Source of the DNA: JAJVIP01 sp964405835
GTDB lineage: Bacteria > Elusimicrobiota > Elusimicrobia > F11
DNA: 8,638 nt
Direction: 5' to 3'
NCBI GenBank assembly: GCA_964405835.1
Contig: CAYOPN010000073.1
Location: 1-8,638, forward strand
A program made the translations under genes and the position numbers. Below the pieces are notes generated by a model. That model saw nothing but the letters and a program-made list of their open reading frames with translations, had not been told where the DNA came from and did not search any database. Below are positions 1-5,842 of this stretch, piece after piece (the first letter of the stretch is position 1; each line of letters opens with the position of its first letter).

Positions 1-519
1 CAGCGGGTAGGTGCCTTCCTGTTCGATCGGGTTCTGGGTGGCCAGCACGAAGAAGGGCGCCGGCAATTCGTGGGTCTGACCGCCGACGGTCACGCGGCGT
101 TCCTGCATGGCTTGAAGGAGCGCCGCCTGGGTCTTCGGCGGGGTGCGGTTGATTTCATCCGCGAGAACAACGTTCGCGAAAATGGGCCCTTGGATAAATT
201 TGAAGATGCGTTCGCGGCTGGCTTTGTCTTCCTGGATCACTTCGGTACCCGTGATATCGGAGGGCATCAGGTCGGGCGTGAACTGAACGCGATTAAAATT
301 AAGGTCGAGTGTCTTGGCCAACGTCGAGACCAGCAGTGTTTTTGCCAGTCCGGGAACACCGACAATCAGACAATGCCCTTCAACAAAAATGGAAAGCAGC
401 AATTGCTCGACGACCGCGTCTTGGCCCACAATGACTTTGGCGATTTGGGCCTTGATGGACTTCTGCGCAGCGATGACTTTTTCGGCAAGCGCTTTATCGG
501 AAGTGTTTGTCGAAGACAT
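1..519 (-). CDS. MoxR-family AAA+ ATPase, N-terminal part (C-terminus outside the window)
   Basis: I read 173 codons from the ATG at 519 down to base 1 with no stop, so the gene continues past the left edge. MoxR proteins are AAA+ ATPases thought to act as chaperones that mature or activate partner proteins, often von Willebrand factor A-domain proteins encoded nearby. Visible motifs are Walker A GVPGLAKT (residues 54-61, with the Ala before Lys common in MoxR), Walker B VVLADEIN (117-124) and sensor 1 ATQNP (160-164). The segment RVQFTPDLMPSDITG (78-91) is also typical of the family. The start gives a normal-length leader before the VGQ box (31-33). No good Shine-Dalgarno is visible upstream. 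The C-terminal lid domain and likely partner genes lie outside the window, so the subfamily cannot be assigned. Family assignment is firm; cellular role is unknown. Confidence 0.93.
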   Translation of the reverse strand, partial: MSSTNTSDKALAEKVIAAQKSIKAQIAKVIVGQDAVVEQLLLSIFVEGHCLIVGVPGLAKTLLVSTLAKTLDLNFNRVQFTPDLMPSDITGTEVIQEDKASRERIFKFIQGPIFANVVLADEINRTPPKTQAALLQAMQERRVTVGGQTHELPAPFFVLATQNPIEQEGTYPL

Positions 520-603
520 GCACGGAGTTTAACGAAATGACGCGAAATATCAATGCTATTTTCGATTGACAAAAAGAGGAGCCGGCGTTAGGCTTGGATC
601 GTT
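520..603. promoter_or_regulatory. Divergent intergenic region between moxR-like and thiolase genes
   Basis: These 84 bases separate two divergently transcribed genes, so promoters in both directions should lie here. A TTGACA hexamer at 566-571 matches a sigma-70 -35 box for the thiolase, but I see no convincing -10 box at 16-18 bases. The same bases read TTGTCA on the minus strand (572-567), followed 15-16 bases later by a weak AT-rich -10 candidate (about 551-545) for the ATPase gene. A purine-rich GAGGAG lies at 576-581, too far (22 bases) from the thiolase ATG to be its ribosome binding site. Promoter function is inferred from gene arrangement, not from strong motifs. Confidence 0.3.
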
Positions 604-1962
604 ATGAACATGACGGCGAATTCAAAAAAAATTGTGCTGTGTTCGGGTTTGCGGACCGCCATCGGTCATCTATCGAAGAGCTTGGCGACGGTTCCGCCCG
701 AAGACCTGATGGGCTCGGTGATCCGTGAGCTCATCAAGCGTTCCAACCTCGACCCCTCGCGCATCGACGGCGTCATCGTCGGATGGGTCGGACAAGGATC
801 CCATGCTCCCAACATTGCCCGCATCGCGGCCTTAAAAGCCGGGCGCCTTCCCGAGAAAGCCCACGCTCTGACCATCCAGGAAAATTGCGTGTCCGGCATG
901 GAAGCCATTTGCTCAGCGGCGCGCCACATCGTGATGGGCGAAGGAGATGTCTATATCGCGGGCGGCACCGAGTCCATGTCCACTTTCCCCTATGCCATTC
1001 GCGGTCCGCGGTCGGCCAAGTCCCTGCGTTCCATTGAAGCCGTCAAAGAGAATTGGGCTGCGCTCTGGACTGACCCGGAAGTGTCTATCACGGACACCAT
1101 GGAAGAAGGACTTACCGATCCGATCCGCCATTTGAATATGGCCGCCACCGCTGAAGTCTGCGCGCAGATGTTCGGCATCACGCGCGAGCAACAGGACGCC
1201 TACGCGTACGAAACTTTTAAACGTTGCTATGAGGCCCAGGAGAACGGCTTCTACAAATCCCACGTCATGCCGGTCGTTTCCGACGGAAAAACGCTTTTGG
1301 AACAGGATGAATACGTGATGCTGCGCAAAAGCTTGGTTCAGAAACCGGAAATGATCAAGAAAGCGCCGGTTCTGTTCGGTGGCGAGCAATTCACCATCAA
1401 AGATTTCTACGACAAGTACGGCGAACACATGAAAGGGACCAAATTTACCCCTCAAGCGCAGGCCACGGTCACGCTGTTCAATTCCTGCGCGCGTTCCGAT
1501 GGGGCGGCGGCCGTTATTGTGACGTCGGAAGAGGTCGCGAAAGATCTGGGGTTGGAGATTCTCGGCGAGCTTTCATCGTGGGCCTTCTACGGCATCGACC
1601 CCGCCCACATGGGCATTGCGCCGGCGTTCGCCACGCAGGACGCGCTCGACAAAGACGGCACGAAGTTTAGCGATATCGACCACGTCGAACTGCACGAAGC
1701 CTTCGCGGCCACCTGTTTGTCAATTTTCCACGTCGGAAAGAAACAATTCAACCAGGACTGGCAGAAGCTCTGGGAGAAGAAGACCTTAAACCCGAACGGA
1801 GGAAGTATCCCGCTCGGCCACCCACTCGCCGCCACGGGCACCCGCATCGTGCTCAACCTGCTCTACGCCATGAAACAAGACCCCAACGGCCGCCTCGGTC
1901 TCGCCGCCGCCTGCGCCGCCGGAGGACTCGGCGGCGCCATCCTCATTAAGAAATACAGCTGA
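604..1962 (+). CDS. Thiolase (acetyl-CoA C-acyltransferase / acetyltransferase), FadI-like
   Basis: A 452-residue thiolase, which either cleaves 3-ketoacyl-CoA to acetyl-CoA in beta-oxidation or condenses acetyl-CoA units. All catalytic parts are present: nucleophile Cys95 in ENCVSGME, His364 in ELHEAFAA, His406 in the GHP loop (NGGSIPLGHPLAATG, 399-412) and Cys437 in CAAGGLGGA. The HEAF box, where most thiolases have NEAF, is typical of the FadI / mitochondrial trifunctional beta-subunit branch, and the length fits FadI (about 436 residues). The region around 130-170 and 222-282 is an expanded loop domain. The ATG at 604 is used because an in-frame TAG lies at 589-591; the Shine-Dalgarno is weak. 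No fadJ-like hydratase/dehydrogenase partner is next to it. It is transcribed alone, opposite to both neighbours. Thiolase family is certain; degradative versus biosynthetic role is not settled. Confidence 0.95.
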   Translation: MNMTANSKKIVLCSGLRTAIGHLSKSLATVPPEDLMGSVIRELIKRSNLDPSRIDGVIVGWVGQGSHAPNIARIAALKAGRLPEKAHALTIQENCVSGMEAICSAARHIVMGEGDVYIAGGTESMSTFPYAIRGPRSAKSLRSIEAVKENWAALWTDPEVSITDTMEEGLTDPIRHLNMAATAEVCAQMFGITREQQDAYAYETFKRCYEAQENGFYKSHVMPVVSDGKTLLEQDEYVMLRKSLVQKPEMIKKAPVLFGGEQFTIKDFYDKYGEHMKGTKFTPQAQATVTLFNSCARSDGAAAVIVTSEEVAKDLGLEILGELSSWAFYGIDPAHMGIAPAFATQDALDKDGTKFSDIDHVELHEAFAATCLSIFHVGKKQFNQDWQKLWEKKTLNPNGGSIPLGHPLAATGTRIVLNLLYAMKQDPNGRLGLAAACAAGGLGGAILIKKYS

Positions 1963-1964
1963 CC

Positions 1965-2477
1965 CTACCTTTTAAACCCGATCTTCCTTTTGTTTGCAGT
2001 CTGAATACCCATTAATCTTCGCAACGAATCGAAAACATCAAGAATTTTCCCATCATGCACTTTCAGATGGGATTCAATTTTCTCCAATCTTTGAGAGATT
2101 AACTTTCGATTAAAAGCACCTCTACTAAACCGGATAAACGCACGCATTATTTCGATATTAACCCTGACGGCCAGTTTGCTTCGTAAAACACTGGATAACA
2201 TCGCAACCCCTTCTCTTGTAAATACCACTGGCAGGTATTTTGAATGTTGGCCTCTTTTTAAGATTCCAAATTGGAATCTTAAAGCTTCGACTTCTTCCCT
2301 GGTAAGACGAAACATAAAGTCAGAAGGAAAACGATCAAGATTTCTTTTCACGGCCTTATTTAAGTTGAACGTCTCAACTCCATAAAGAGCCGCCAAATCA
2401 CGATCAAACATGACTTTTTGATTCCGAATCAGGAATATTTTCTTTTGAATATCAGAAACAGACAAATGCAATTTCAT
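1965..2477 (-). CDS. ORF6N-domain DNA-binding protein
   Basis: A 170-residue protein with an ORF6N domain over roughly residues 12-105. The core IRNQKVMFDRDLAALYGVET, the stretch KAVKRNLDRFPSDFMFRLT and the block YLPVVFTREGVAMLSSVLRS are characteristic. ORF6N is a phage-related domain, often linked to KilA-N and Bro proteins, predicted to bind DNA; cellular copies are common but have no established function. The C-terminal part (about 120-160) is charged and probably helical or coiled-coil. The gene is visibly AT-richer than its surroundings: two sampled 60-base stretches (2101-2160 and 2221-2280) each hold 21 G+C, against 32 in 2581-2640 in the next gene, which suggests acquisition from elsewhere. 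Its TAG stop is 2 bases from the convergent thiolase stop. A GGAG seven bases before the ATG is part of a 17-base palindrome, and a 27-base palindrome lies inside the gene. Confidence 0.88.
   Translation of the reverse strand: MKLHLSVSDIQKKIFLIRNQKVMFDRDLAALYGVETFNLNKAVKRNLDRFPSDFMFRLTREEVEALRFQFGILKRGQHSKYLPVVFTREGVAMLSSVLRSKLAVRVNIEIMRAFIRFSRGAFNRKLISQRLEKIESHLKVHDGKILDVFDSLRRLMGIQTANKRKIGFKR
2257..2283. repeat. 27-base perfect palindrome inside the ORF6N gene
   Basis: The arms are TTTAAGATTCCAA (2257-2269) and its exact reverse complement TTGGAATCTTAAA (2271-2283), with a single central A at 2270. It lies fully in coding sequence and encodes the residues LRFQFGILK of the ORF6N domain. It could be an operator-like DNA site or form a hairpin in the mRNA. 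A 13-base arm is far longer than expected by chance in a window of this size. Function is unknown. Confidence 0.75.
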
Positions 2478-2484
2478 TGGAATT

Positions 2485-2501
2485 CTCCGTCAGTGACGGA
2501 G
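2485..2501. promoter_or_regulatory. 17-base palindrome covering the ORF6N ribosome binding site
   Basis: CTCCGTCA (2485-2492) and TGACGGAG (2494-2501) are perfect inverted copies around one central base. On the minus strand the downstream arm ends in GGAG, seven bases before the ATG at 2477, so the palindrome includes the probable Shine-Dalgarno of the ORF6N gene. In RNA it could pair and hide the ribosome binding site; in DNA it could be an operator, perhaps for the ORF6N protein itself. The geometry is directly visible; the regulatory role is inferred. Confidence 0.5.
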
Positions 2502-2533
2502 GGGTATCAGGAGGGATTCGAATAGTAGATTAA

Positions 2534-3460
2534 TTATGCCCGTGGATGAAAGCGTTTATGGGCTTCGATCAAATGCGTCCGGTCCACATGCGTATAAATC
2601 TGCGTCGTCCCAATGTCAGCGTGACCCAAAAGCTCCTGCACAACGCGTAAATCGGCCCCGCCTTGAAGCAAATGTGTCGCGAACGAATGGCGCAGCATAT
2701 GCGGGCTGACATTCTTATTGAGTCCCGCTCGCACGCCGGCCTTCCTTAGATTGCCCCAGAATGTGCTGCGGCTGATTTTGCCGCCCTCCGAACTCGTGAA
2801 CACGTAGTCGTTCCCCCCGCCCACGAGCACTTTCTTCCGAACGGTGTTCCTCATTTCTAAATATCGCCGCAGAATATTTTTGGCGTAGCTCCCCACCTGC
2901 ACCAAACGTTCCTTGTTGCGCTTGCCGAACACGCGCGCGGTGCCGTCTTGAAGGTCCAATTGATTGTCTTTGAGGTCGGCCAGCTCCGATATTCGCATGC
3001 CGGTCGCGTACAACAGCTCGAACGCGGCCATGTAACGCAACGTACGTTCCACTCGCGCCTTGGAGGGTTTGTTATTGGACGGGCGCTCCTCCGTAGTCAG
3101 GAGTTTTGTCACGTCTTGCACGCCCAATGTTTTCGGAAGTCGCTGGGGTTTTCTTGGAAGCGGGATCGAATCCGCGGGATTTACTTCCAAAAGCTCCTCA
3201 TTCACGAGAAACCGGAAGAAGTGGCGCAACGCCTGCAAATAACGCGAGATCGATGCAGGGCCTTTGCCTTTGTCCTGTTGGTCGAACAGAAAGTCCGAGA
3301 TAACGGAAGGTTTTACGTCGGAAAGCTGAGTCTTGGTTTCGGTGAGGAAGGTGGAGAAGAGGTGCAGATCGTGGCTGTACGCGTCGAGCGCGTTCTGAGA
3401 GAGACCGCGCTCGACGCGAAGATAATCAAGCCACTTCGATTTTAATTGTTGGAAGTCTAT
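2534..3460 (-). CDS. xerD: Xer-type site-specific tyrosine recombinase (XerD-like), atypical start
   Basis: A tyrosine recombinase of the kind that resolves chromosome dimers at dif sites together with FtsK. Numbered from an ATA at 3460 the protein has 308 residues, a normal Xer length. The core-binding domain (about 8-95) starts with KWLDYLRVERGLSQNALDAY. The catalytic set is complete: Arg156 in GMRISEL, Lys180 in VFGKRNKER, His254 and Arg257 in HMLRHSFATHLL, His280 in LLGHADIG and Tyr289 in TTQIYTHV. The TTQIYTHV and C-terminal HPRA strings favour XerD over XerC. The first ATG/GTG/TTG in this frame is a TTG at 3238 (codon 75), which would delete most of the conserved N-terminal domain. The only plausible early initiator is the ATA overlapping the recA stop codon as ATAG. 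The gene therefore appears coupled to recA, by AUA reinitiation, a -1 shift, or through an unseen sequence error. The product family is certain, the start is not. Confidence 0.85.
   Translation of the reverse strand: MDFQQLKSKWLDYLRVERGLSQNALDAYSHDLHLFSTFLTETKTQLSDVKPSVISDFLFDQQDKGKGPASISRYLQALRHFFRFLVNEELLEVNPADSIPLPRKPQRLPKTLGVQDVTKLLTTEERPSNNKPSKARVERTLRYMAAFELLYATGMRISELADLKDNQLDLQDGTARVFGKRNKERLVQVGSYAKNILRRYLEMRNTVRKKVLVGGGNDYVFTSSEGGKISRSTFWGNLRKAGVRAGLNKNVSPHMLRHSFATHLLQGGADLRVVQELLGHADIGTTQIYTHVDRTHLIEAHKRFHPRA
3380..3418 (-). repeat. GC-rich inverted repeat (13-bp stem, 13-base loop) early in xer
   Basis: CGCGTCGAGCGCG (3380-3392) and its exact reverse complement CGCGCTCGACGCG (3406-3418) flank a 13-base spacer. 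In the transcript the stem starts 38 bases after the recA stop codon and lies in the codons for RVERGLSQNALDA of the recombinase. No U-run follows, so it is not a classical terminator. It could pause ribosomes or polymerase, or set the translation level of the recombinase relative to RecA. The fold is predicted by eye only. Confidence 0.6.
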
Positions 3461-3465
3461 TTTTT
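3457..3465 (-). other. recA stop / xer start junction: A6 tract and ATAG overlap
   Basis: On the minus strand recA ends GGG AAA AAA TAG. The xer frame is the -1 frame here and reads GAA AAA ATA GAC, so the ATA (3460-3458) overlaps the TAG (3459-3457) in an ATAG arrangement analogous to the common ATGA stop-start overlap. The six A residues could also permit ribosomal or transcriptional slippage into the xer frame, which would make a RecA-Xer fusion. The xer frame upstream is open for 17 further codons within recA, back to a TGA, without any ATG, GTG, TTG or CTG. A 6-bp hairpin (3477-3482 with 3487-3492) lies just before the tract. Confidence 0.45.
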
Positions 3466-4599
3466 CCCAACGGCGGCCGGCGCTTTCGCCGGAGCTGCCG
3501 CGCCTTTCGGTTCAGCCTTGGCCAACACCGCAGAGGCCTTGGCCTCCGAAGCTTTAGCGGAGGAGGCCTCGTTAGCGGCGTACTGCTTGCGGATCGCCTC
3601 TTCGAGTTGATTGGCCGTCTTGGGGTTGGCTTTCAGGAAGTCCACCGCGTTCTCGCGGCCCTGGCCCAACTTCTCGCCATTGTAGAGGTACCACGCGCCG
3701 GACTTTTCAAGAAGGCCCGACTGCGCGCCCATGTCGATAAGACCCGCTTCACGGGCGATACCGTTGCCGAAGTAAATATCGAATTCGGCCTGGCGGAACG
3801 GCGGTGACACTTTGTTCTTCACCACTTTCACGCGCACATGGTTTCCGATCACGACTTCGCCGTCTTTGATGGCTTCGACGCGGCGAATGTCCAAGCGGAC
3901 GCTGGCGTAAAACTTGAGCGCCAACCCGCCCGGGGTCGTTTCCGGGTTTCCGTAGAGAACACCGATCTTTTGACGTAATTGATTGATGAAGATGACGGTG
4001 GTTTTGGATTTATTGAGGAGGGCGGTGAGCTTGCGGAGCGCCTGGGACATCAGCCGCGCTTGCACGCCGACCGATGCTTGCCCCATTTCCCCTTCAATTT
4101 CAGAGCGAGGGACCAACGCCGCCGTCGAGTCGATCACAATGATCTCGACCGCGCCCGAACGGACCAACTGTTCGGTGATTTCCAGCGCCTGTTCGCCCGA
4201 ATCCGGCTGCGAGATCAGCAAGTTGTCGATGTCGACACCGAGCTTCTTCGCGTACACCGGGTCCATGGAGTGTTCGGCATCGATGTAGGCCGCTGTGCCG
4301 CCATGCTTCTGGGCCTGCGCCACGATGCTCATGCAGAGGGTTGATTTACCGGAGGATTCCGGCCCGTAGATCTCGATCACGCGTCCGCGCGGAATTCCAC
4401 CCACGCCAATCGCCAGGTCCAATGCCACGGAACCTGTCGGGATCACTTCGATTTTCTCGGTCGCCTTTTCTCCCAAGCGCATCAATGCTTCTTTCCCATA
4501 CGACTTTTCGATTGCTGCCAACGCCAACTTCAATGAGCGTTCTTTGTCTTCTTTTGTGACGGGGGTTTCGGACGTCTTCTTTGCTTTTTCTGCTGCCAT
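3457..4599 (-). CDS. recA: Recombinase RecA
   Basis: A 380-residue RecA, the ATP-dependent strand-exchange protein for homologous recombination and DNA-damage signalling. Walker A is GPESSGKST (79-87) and Walker B is VEIIVIDST (151-159). IDAEHSMDP (106-114), the L1 region EGEMGQASVGVQARLMSQALRKL (169-191) and the L2 region FINQLRQKIGVLYGNPETTPGG (204-225) are near-canonical. The tail (about 342-380) is unusual: it is rich in Ala, Lys and Pro and lacks the acidic run that restrains RecA in Escherichia coli. A strong AGGAGG (4609-4604) lies four bases before the ATG. The 72-base gap upstream is the largest in this run of genes, so recA may have its own promoter, but I find no LexA box of the E. 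coli or Bacillus type. The stop codon overlaps the start of the Xer reading frame. Confidence 0.98.
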   Translation of the reverse strand: MAAEKAKKTSETPVTKEDKERSLKLALAAIEKSYGKEALMRLGEKATEKIEVIPTGSVALDLAIGVGGIPRGRVIEIYGPESSGKSTLCMSIVAQAQKHGGTAAYIDAEHSMDPVYAKKLGVDIDNLLISQPDSGEQALEITEQLVRSGAVEIIVIDSTAALVPRSEIEGEMGQASVGVQARLMSQALRKLTALLNKSKTTVIFINQLRQKIGVLYGNPETTPGGLALKFYASVRLDIRRVEAIKDGEVVIGNHVRVKVVKNKVSPPFRQAEFDIYFGNGIAREAGLIDMGAQSGLLEKSGAWYLYNGEKLGQGRENAVDFLKANPKTANQLEEAIRKQYAANEASSAKASEAKASAVLAKAEPKGAAAPAKAPAAVGKK

Positions 4600-4603
4600 G
4601 AGG

Positions 4604-4609
4604 CCTCCT
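4604..4609 (-). promoter_or_regulatory. recA Shine-Dalgarno
   Basis: The minus strand reads AGGAGG followed by CCTC and then the ATG at 4599. This is the best ribosome binding site in the window and confirms the recA start. The rest of the 4600-4671 gap shows no clear -35/-10 pair, terminator or LexA-type palindrome. Confidence 0.7.
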
Positions 4610-4671
4610 AGCGAGGGATGATTATTTGGATCAGCGCGTTTCCGAGGGAGAAAACAACGCCTTGGATTGTA

Positions 4672-5226
4672 TCAGAGAACGCCGGGAAGGAAAAGCACGC
4701 CGAGGCGCCAGCAGAGGTTGGCGGCGAGGCCGGCGTAAATATCGTCCATGGCCACGCCCCAGCCGCCGGACAAATTCTGCAGTCGGCGGCCGATCGGGCC
4801 TTTGAAGACGTCGAACACACGGAACAAAATGACGGCCAACACCAACGCGCCAAAACGGTTTTGCCCAAGGCCCCACAACGCGATCCAGGTGCCGATCCAT
4901 TCATCGATAACAATGCGGGCGTCGTCGTGGCTATTGAGAACGCGTTCCGCGCGCCCCCCGACGTAAACGGCGAAAACTATTCCAAGCCCGATCATCCACC
5001 ACGCGTTGGCAAGCGACACGGGCAGCAACAAGTAGGTAATGGCCCCCTCGAGCGAGCCGAAAAAGCCGGCCCCGGTCCATTTTCTCTGCATAAGCGCCTG
5101 GCCGTGAGGTTGATGTTTAAACCGTTCGACAATTTTTGCGGGAAGGACGCTGATGTAGAGGCCCGTGGCAAAGAAAACGGACAGCCGGTCGAACAAAGAA
5201 GGCGGGTTAGCGGGAGGGTTTTCCAT
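4672..5226 (-). CDS. pgpA: Phosphatidylglycerophosphatase A
   Basis: A 184-residue membrane protein of the PgpA family, which removes the phosphate from phosphatidylglycerol phosphate to give phosphatidylglycerol. Family motifs are present in order: GAGFFGSLEG (52-61), the acidic motif IVIDEWIG (105-112), FRVFDVFKGPIG (135-146) and GGWGVAMDDIYAGL (154-167). The conserved aspartates and glutamates in these motifs are the likely metal/phosphate-binding residues. Hydrophobic stretches around 64-90, 112-138 and 166-184 are consistent with an inner-membrane location. It starts inside the last 20 bases of pgsA, so the two enzymes of consecutive steps are probably translated together. No strong Shine-Dalgarno precedes the ATG, consistent with coupling. 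Many bacteria have cinA at this place before recA, so pgpA here is a local variation of that gene order. Confidence 0.93.
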   Translation of the reverse strand: MENPPANPPSLFDRLSVFFATGLYISVLPAKIVERFKHQPHGQALMQRKWTGAGFFGSLEGAITYLLLPVSLANAWWMIGLGIVFAVYVGGRAERVLNSHDDARIVIDEWIGTWIALWGLGQNRFGALVLAVILFRVFDVFKGPIGRRLQNLSGGWGVAMDDIYAGLAANLCWRLGVLFLPGVL

Positions 5227-5842
5227 CTTCGTGCAACAAATCCATATTTTGCCGGAGATACAAGTAACCCGACAAGATTGTCAGGATGGACGTTACAAAC
5301 GTCAACCAATAGGGGCCGCCGCGCAACAACCAGGAGATGGTGTACCAGAAGGTGTCGACCTGCAAGCTTTCGGCCGGCAGGCCGCCAAACCGTTCCAAGA
5401 ATGAATTAACGCAGAGAATTACCAAGATGGTGATGATGGCCACAATTTGTGACGTTGTTTTGAATTTGCCGGCAGGTGCAGCTGGAATGATGCGGCCTCT
5501 GGAAGCGGCCAGTGTGCGTAGGCCGGTAATGAGGAATTCGCGGCCAATAATGAGAATAACCATCCAGGCTGGAACGTAAATTTCGGGGATCTGAACAAAC
5601 GCAACGAACGCGGAAGAAATTAGGAATTTATCGGCCAACGGATCCAGGAAAATTCCGAGTGTGGTGACCTGATTTCGCTCCCGCGCGATTTTTCCGTCGT
5701 AGAGGTCGGTGATGCTGGCGCCTATAAAGATGATCAAGGCCGCGATGCGGGTGGCAAGATTGTCCTGGATGGTAAACACCAAAAAGAACGGGACCAGAAA
5801 CAAACGCAGCAGCGTCAGCTGCGTTGGAAAGTTGATGTTCAT
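5207..5842 (-). CDS. pgsA: CDP-diacylglycerol--glycerol-3-phosphate 3-phosphatidyltransferase
   Basis: A 211-residue integral membrane enzyme that joins CDP-diacylglycerol and glycerol-3-phosphate to make phosphatidylglycerol phosphate, the substrate of the PgpA encoded next. The CDP-alcohol phosphotransferase signature is complete between residues 46 and 71: D46, D49, G50, A53, R54, G63, D67 and D71 in DLYDGKIAR and GIFLDPLADK. Hydrophobic helices occur at about 8-24, 30-48, 74-100, 130-147 and 175-196. The N-terminal NFPTQLTLLRLFLVP is the usual PgsA opening. The ATG overlaps the stop codon of the rodZ-like gene upstream as ATGA. The length is slightly above the usual 180-200 residues, mainly from an insertion around 148-172 before the last helix. 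Confidence 0.95.
   Translation of the reverse strand: MNINFPTQLTLLRLFLVPFFLVFTIQDNLATRIAALIIFIGASITDLYDGKIARERNQVTTLGIFLDPLADKFLISSAFVAFVQIPEIYVPAWMVILIIGREFLITGLRTLAASRGRIIPAAPAGKFKTTSQIVAIITILVILCVNSFLERFGGLPAESLQVDTFWYTISWLLRGGPYWLTFVTSILTILSGYLYLRQNMDLLHEDGKPSR

Noticed and set aside
566..571. Consensus TTGACA as a clear thiolase promoter
   Set aside because: No acceptable -10 hexamer lies 16-18 bases downstream; the best AT-rich hexamer falls on the start codon itself. Kept only as a weak note in the intergenic feature.
1950..1980. Bidirectional terminator between the convergent thiolase and ORF6N genes
   Set aside because: Only 2 bases separate the stops and no stem with a T-run could be found on either strand there.
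2534..3238. TTG at 3238 as the true start of the Xer gene
   Set aside because: It would give a 234-residue protein lacking most of the core-binding domain, whose conserved sequence (KWLDYLRVERGLSQNALDAY and onward) is encoded without interruption just upstream in the same frame.
3457..3465. Classical programmed -1 frameshift cassette at the recA end
   Set aside because: The A6 tract is slippery, but the strong stem starts about 40 bases away and the preceding base is G, so the usual heptamer plus nearby structure is not met; retained only as one of several explanations.
4600..4671. SOS (LexA) box upstream of recA
   Set aside because: Neither a CTGT-N8-ACAG nor a GAAC-N4-GTTC pattern is present in the gap or just upstream, so SOS control is not supported by the sequence.
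4618..5409. 263-codon open frame on the plus strand opposite pgpA and pgsA
   Set aside because: It covers two real membrane-protein genes on the other strand, has low-complexity polar composition and no domain; regarded as a shadow.
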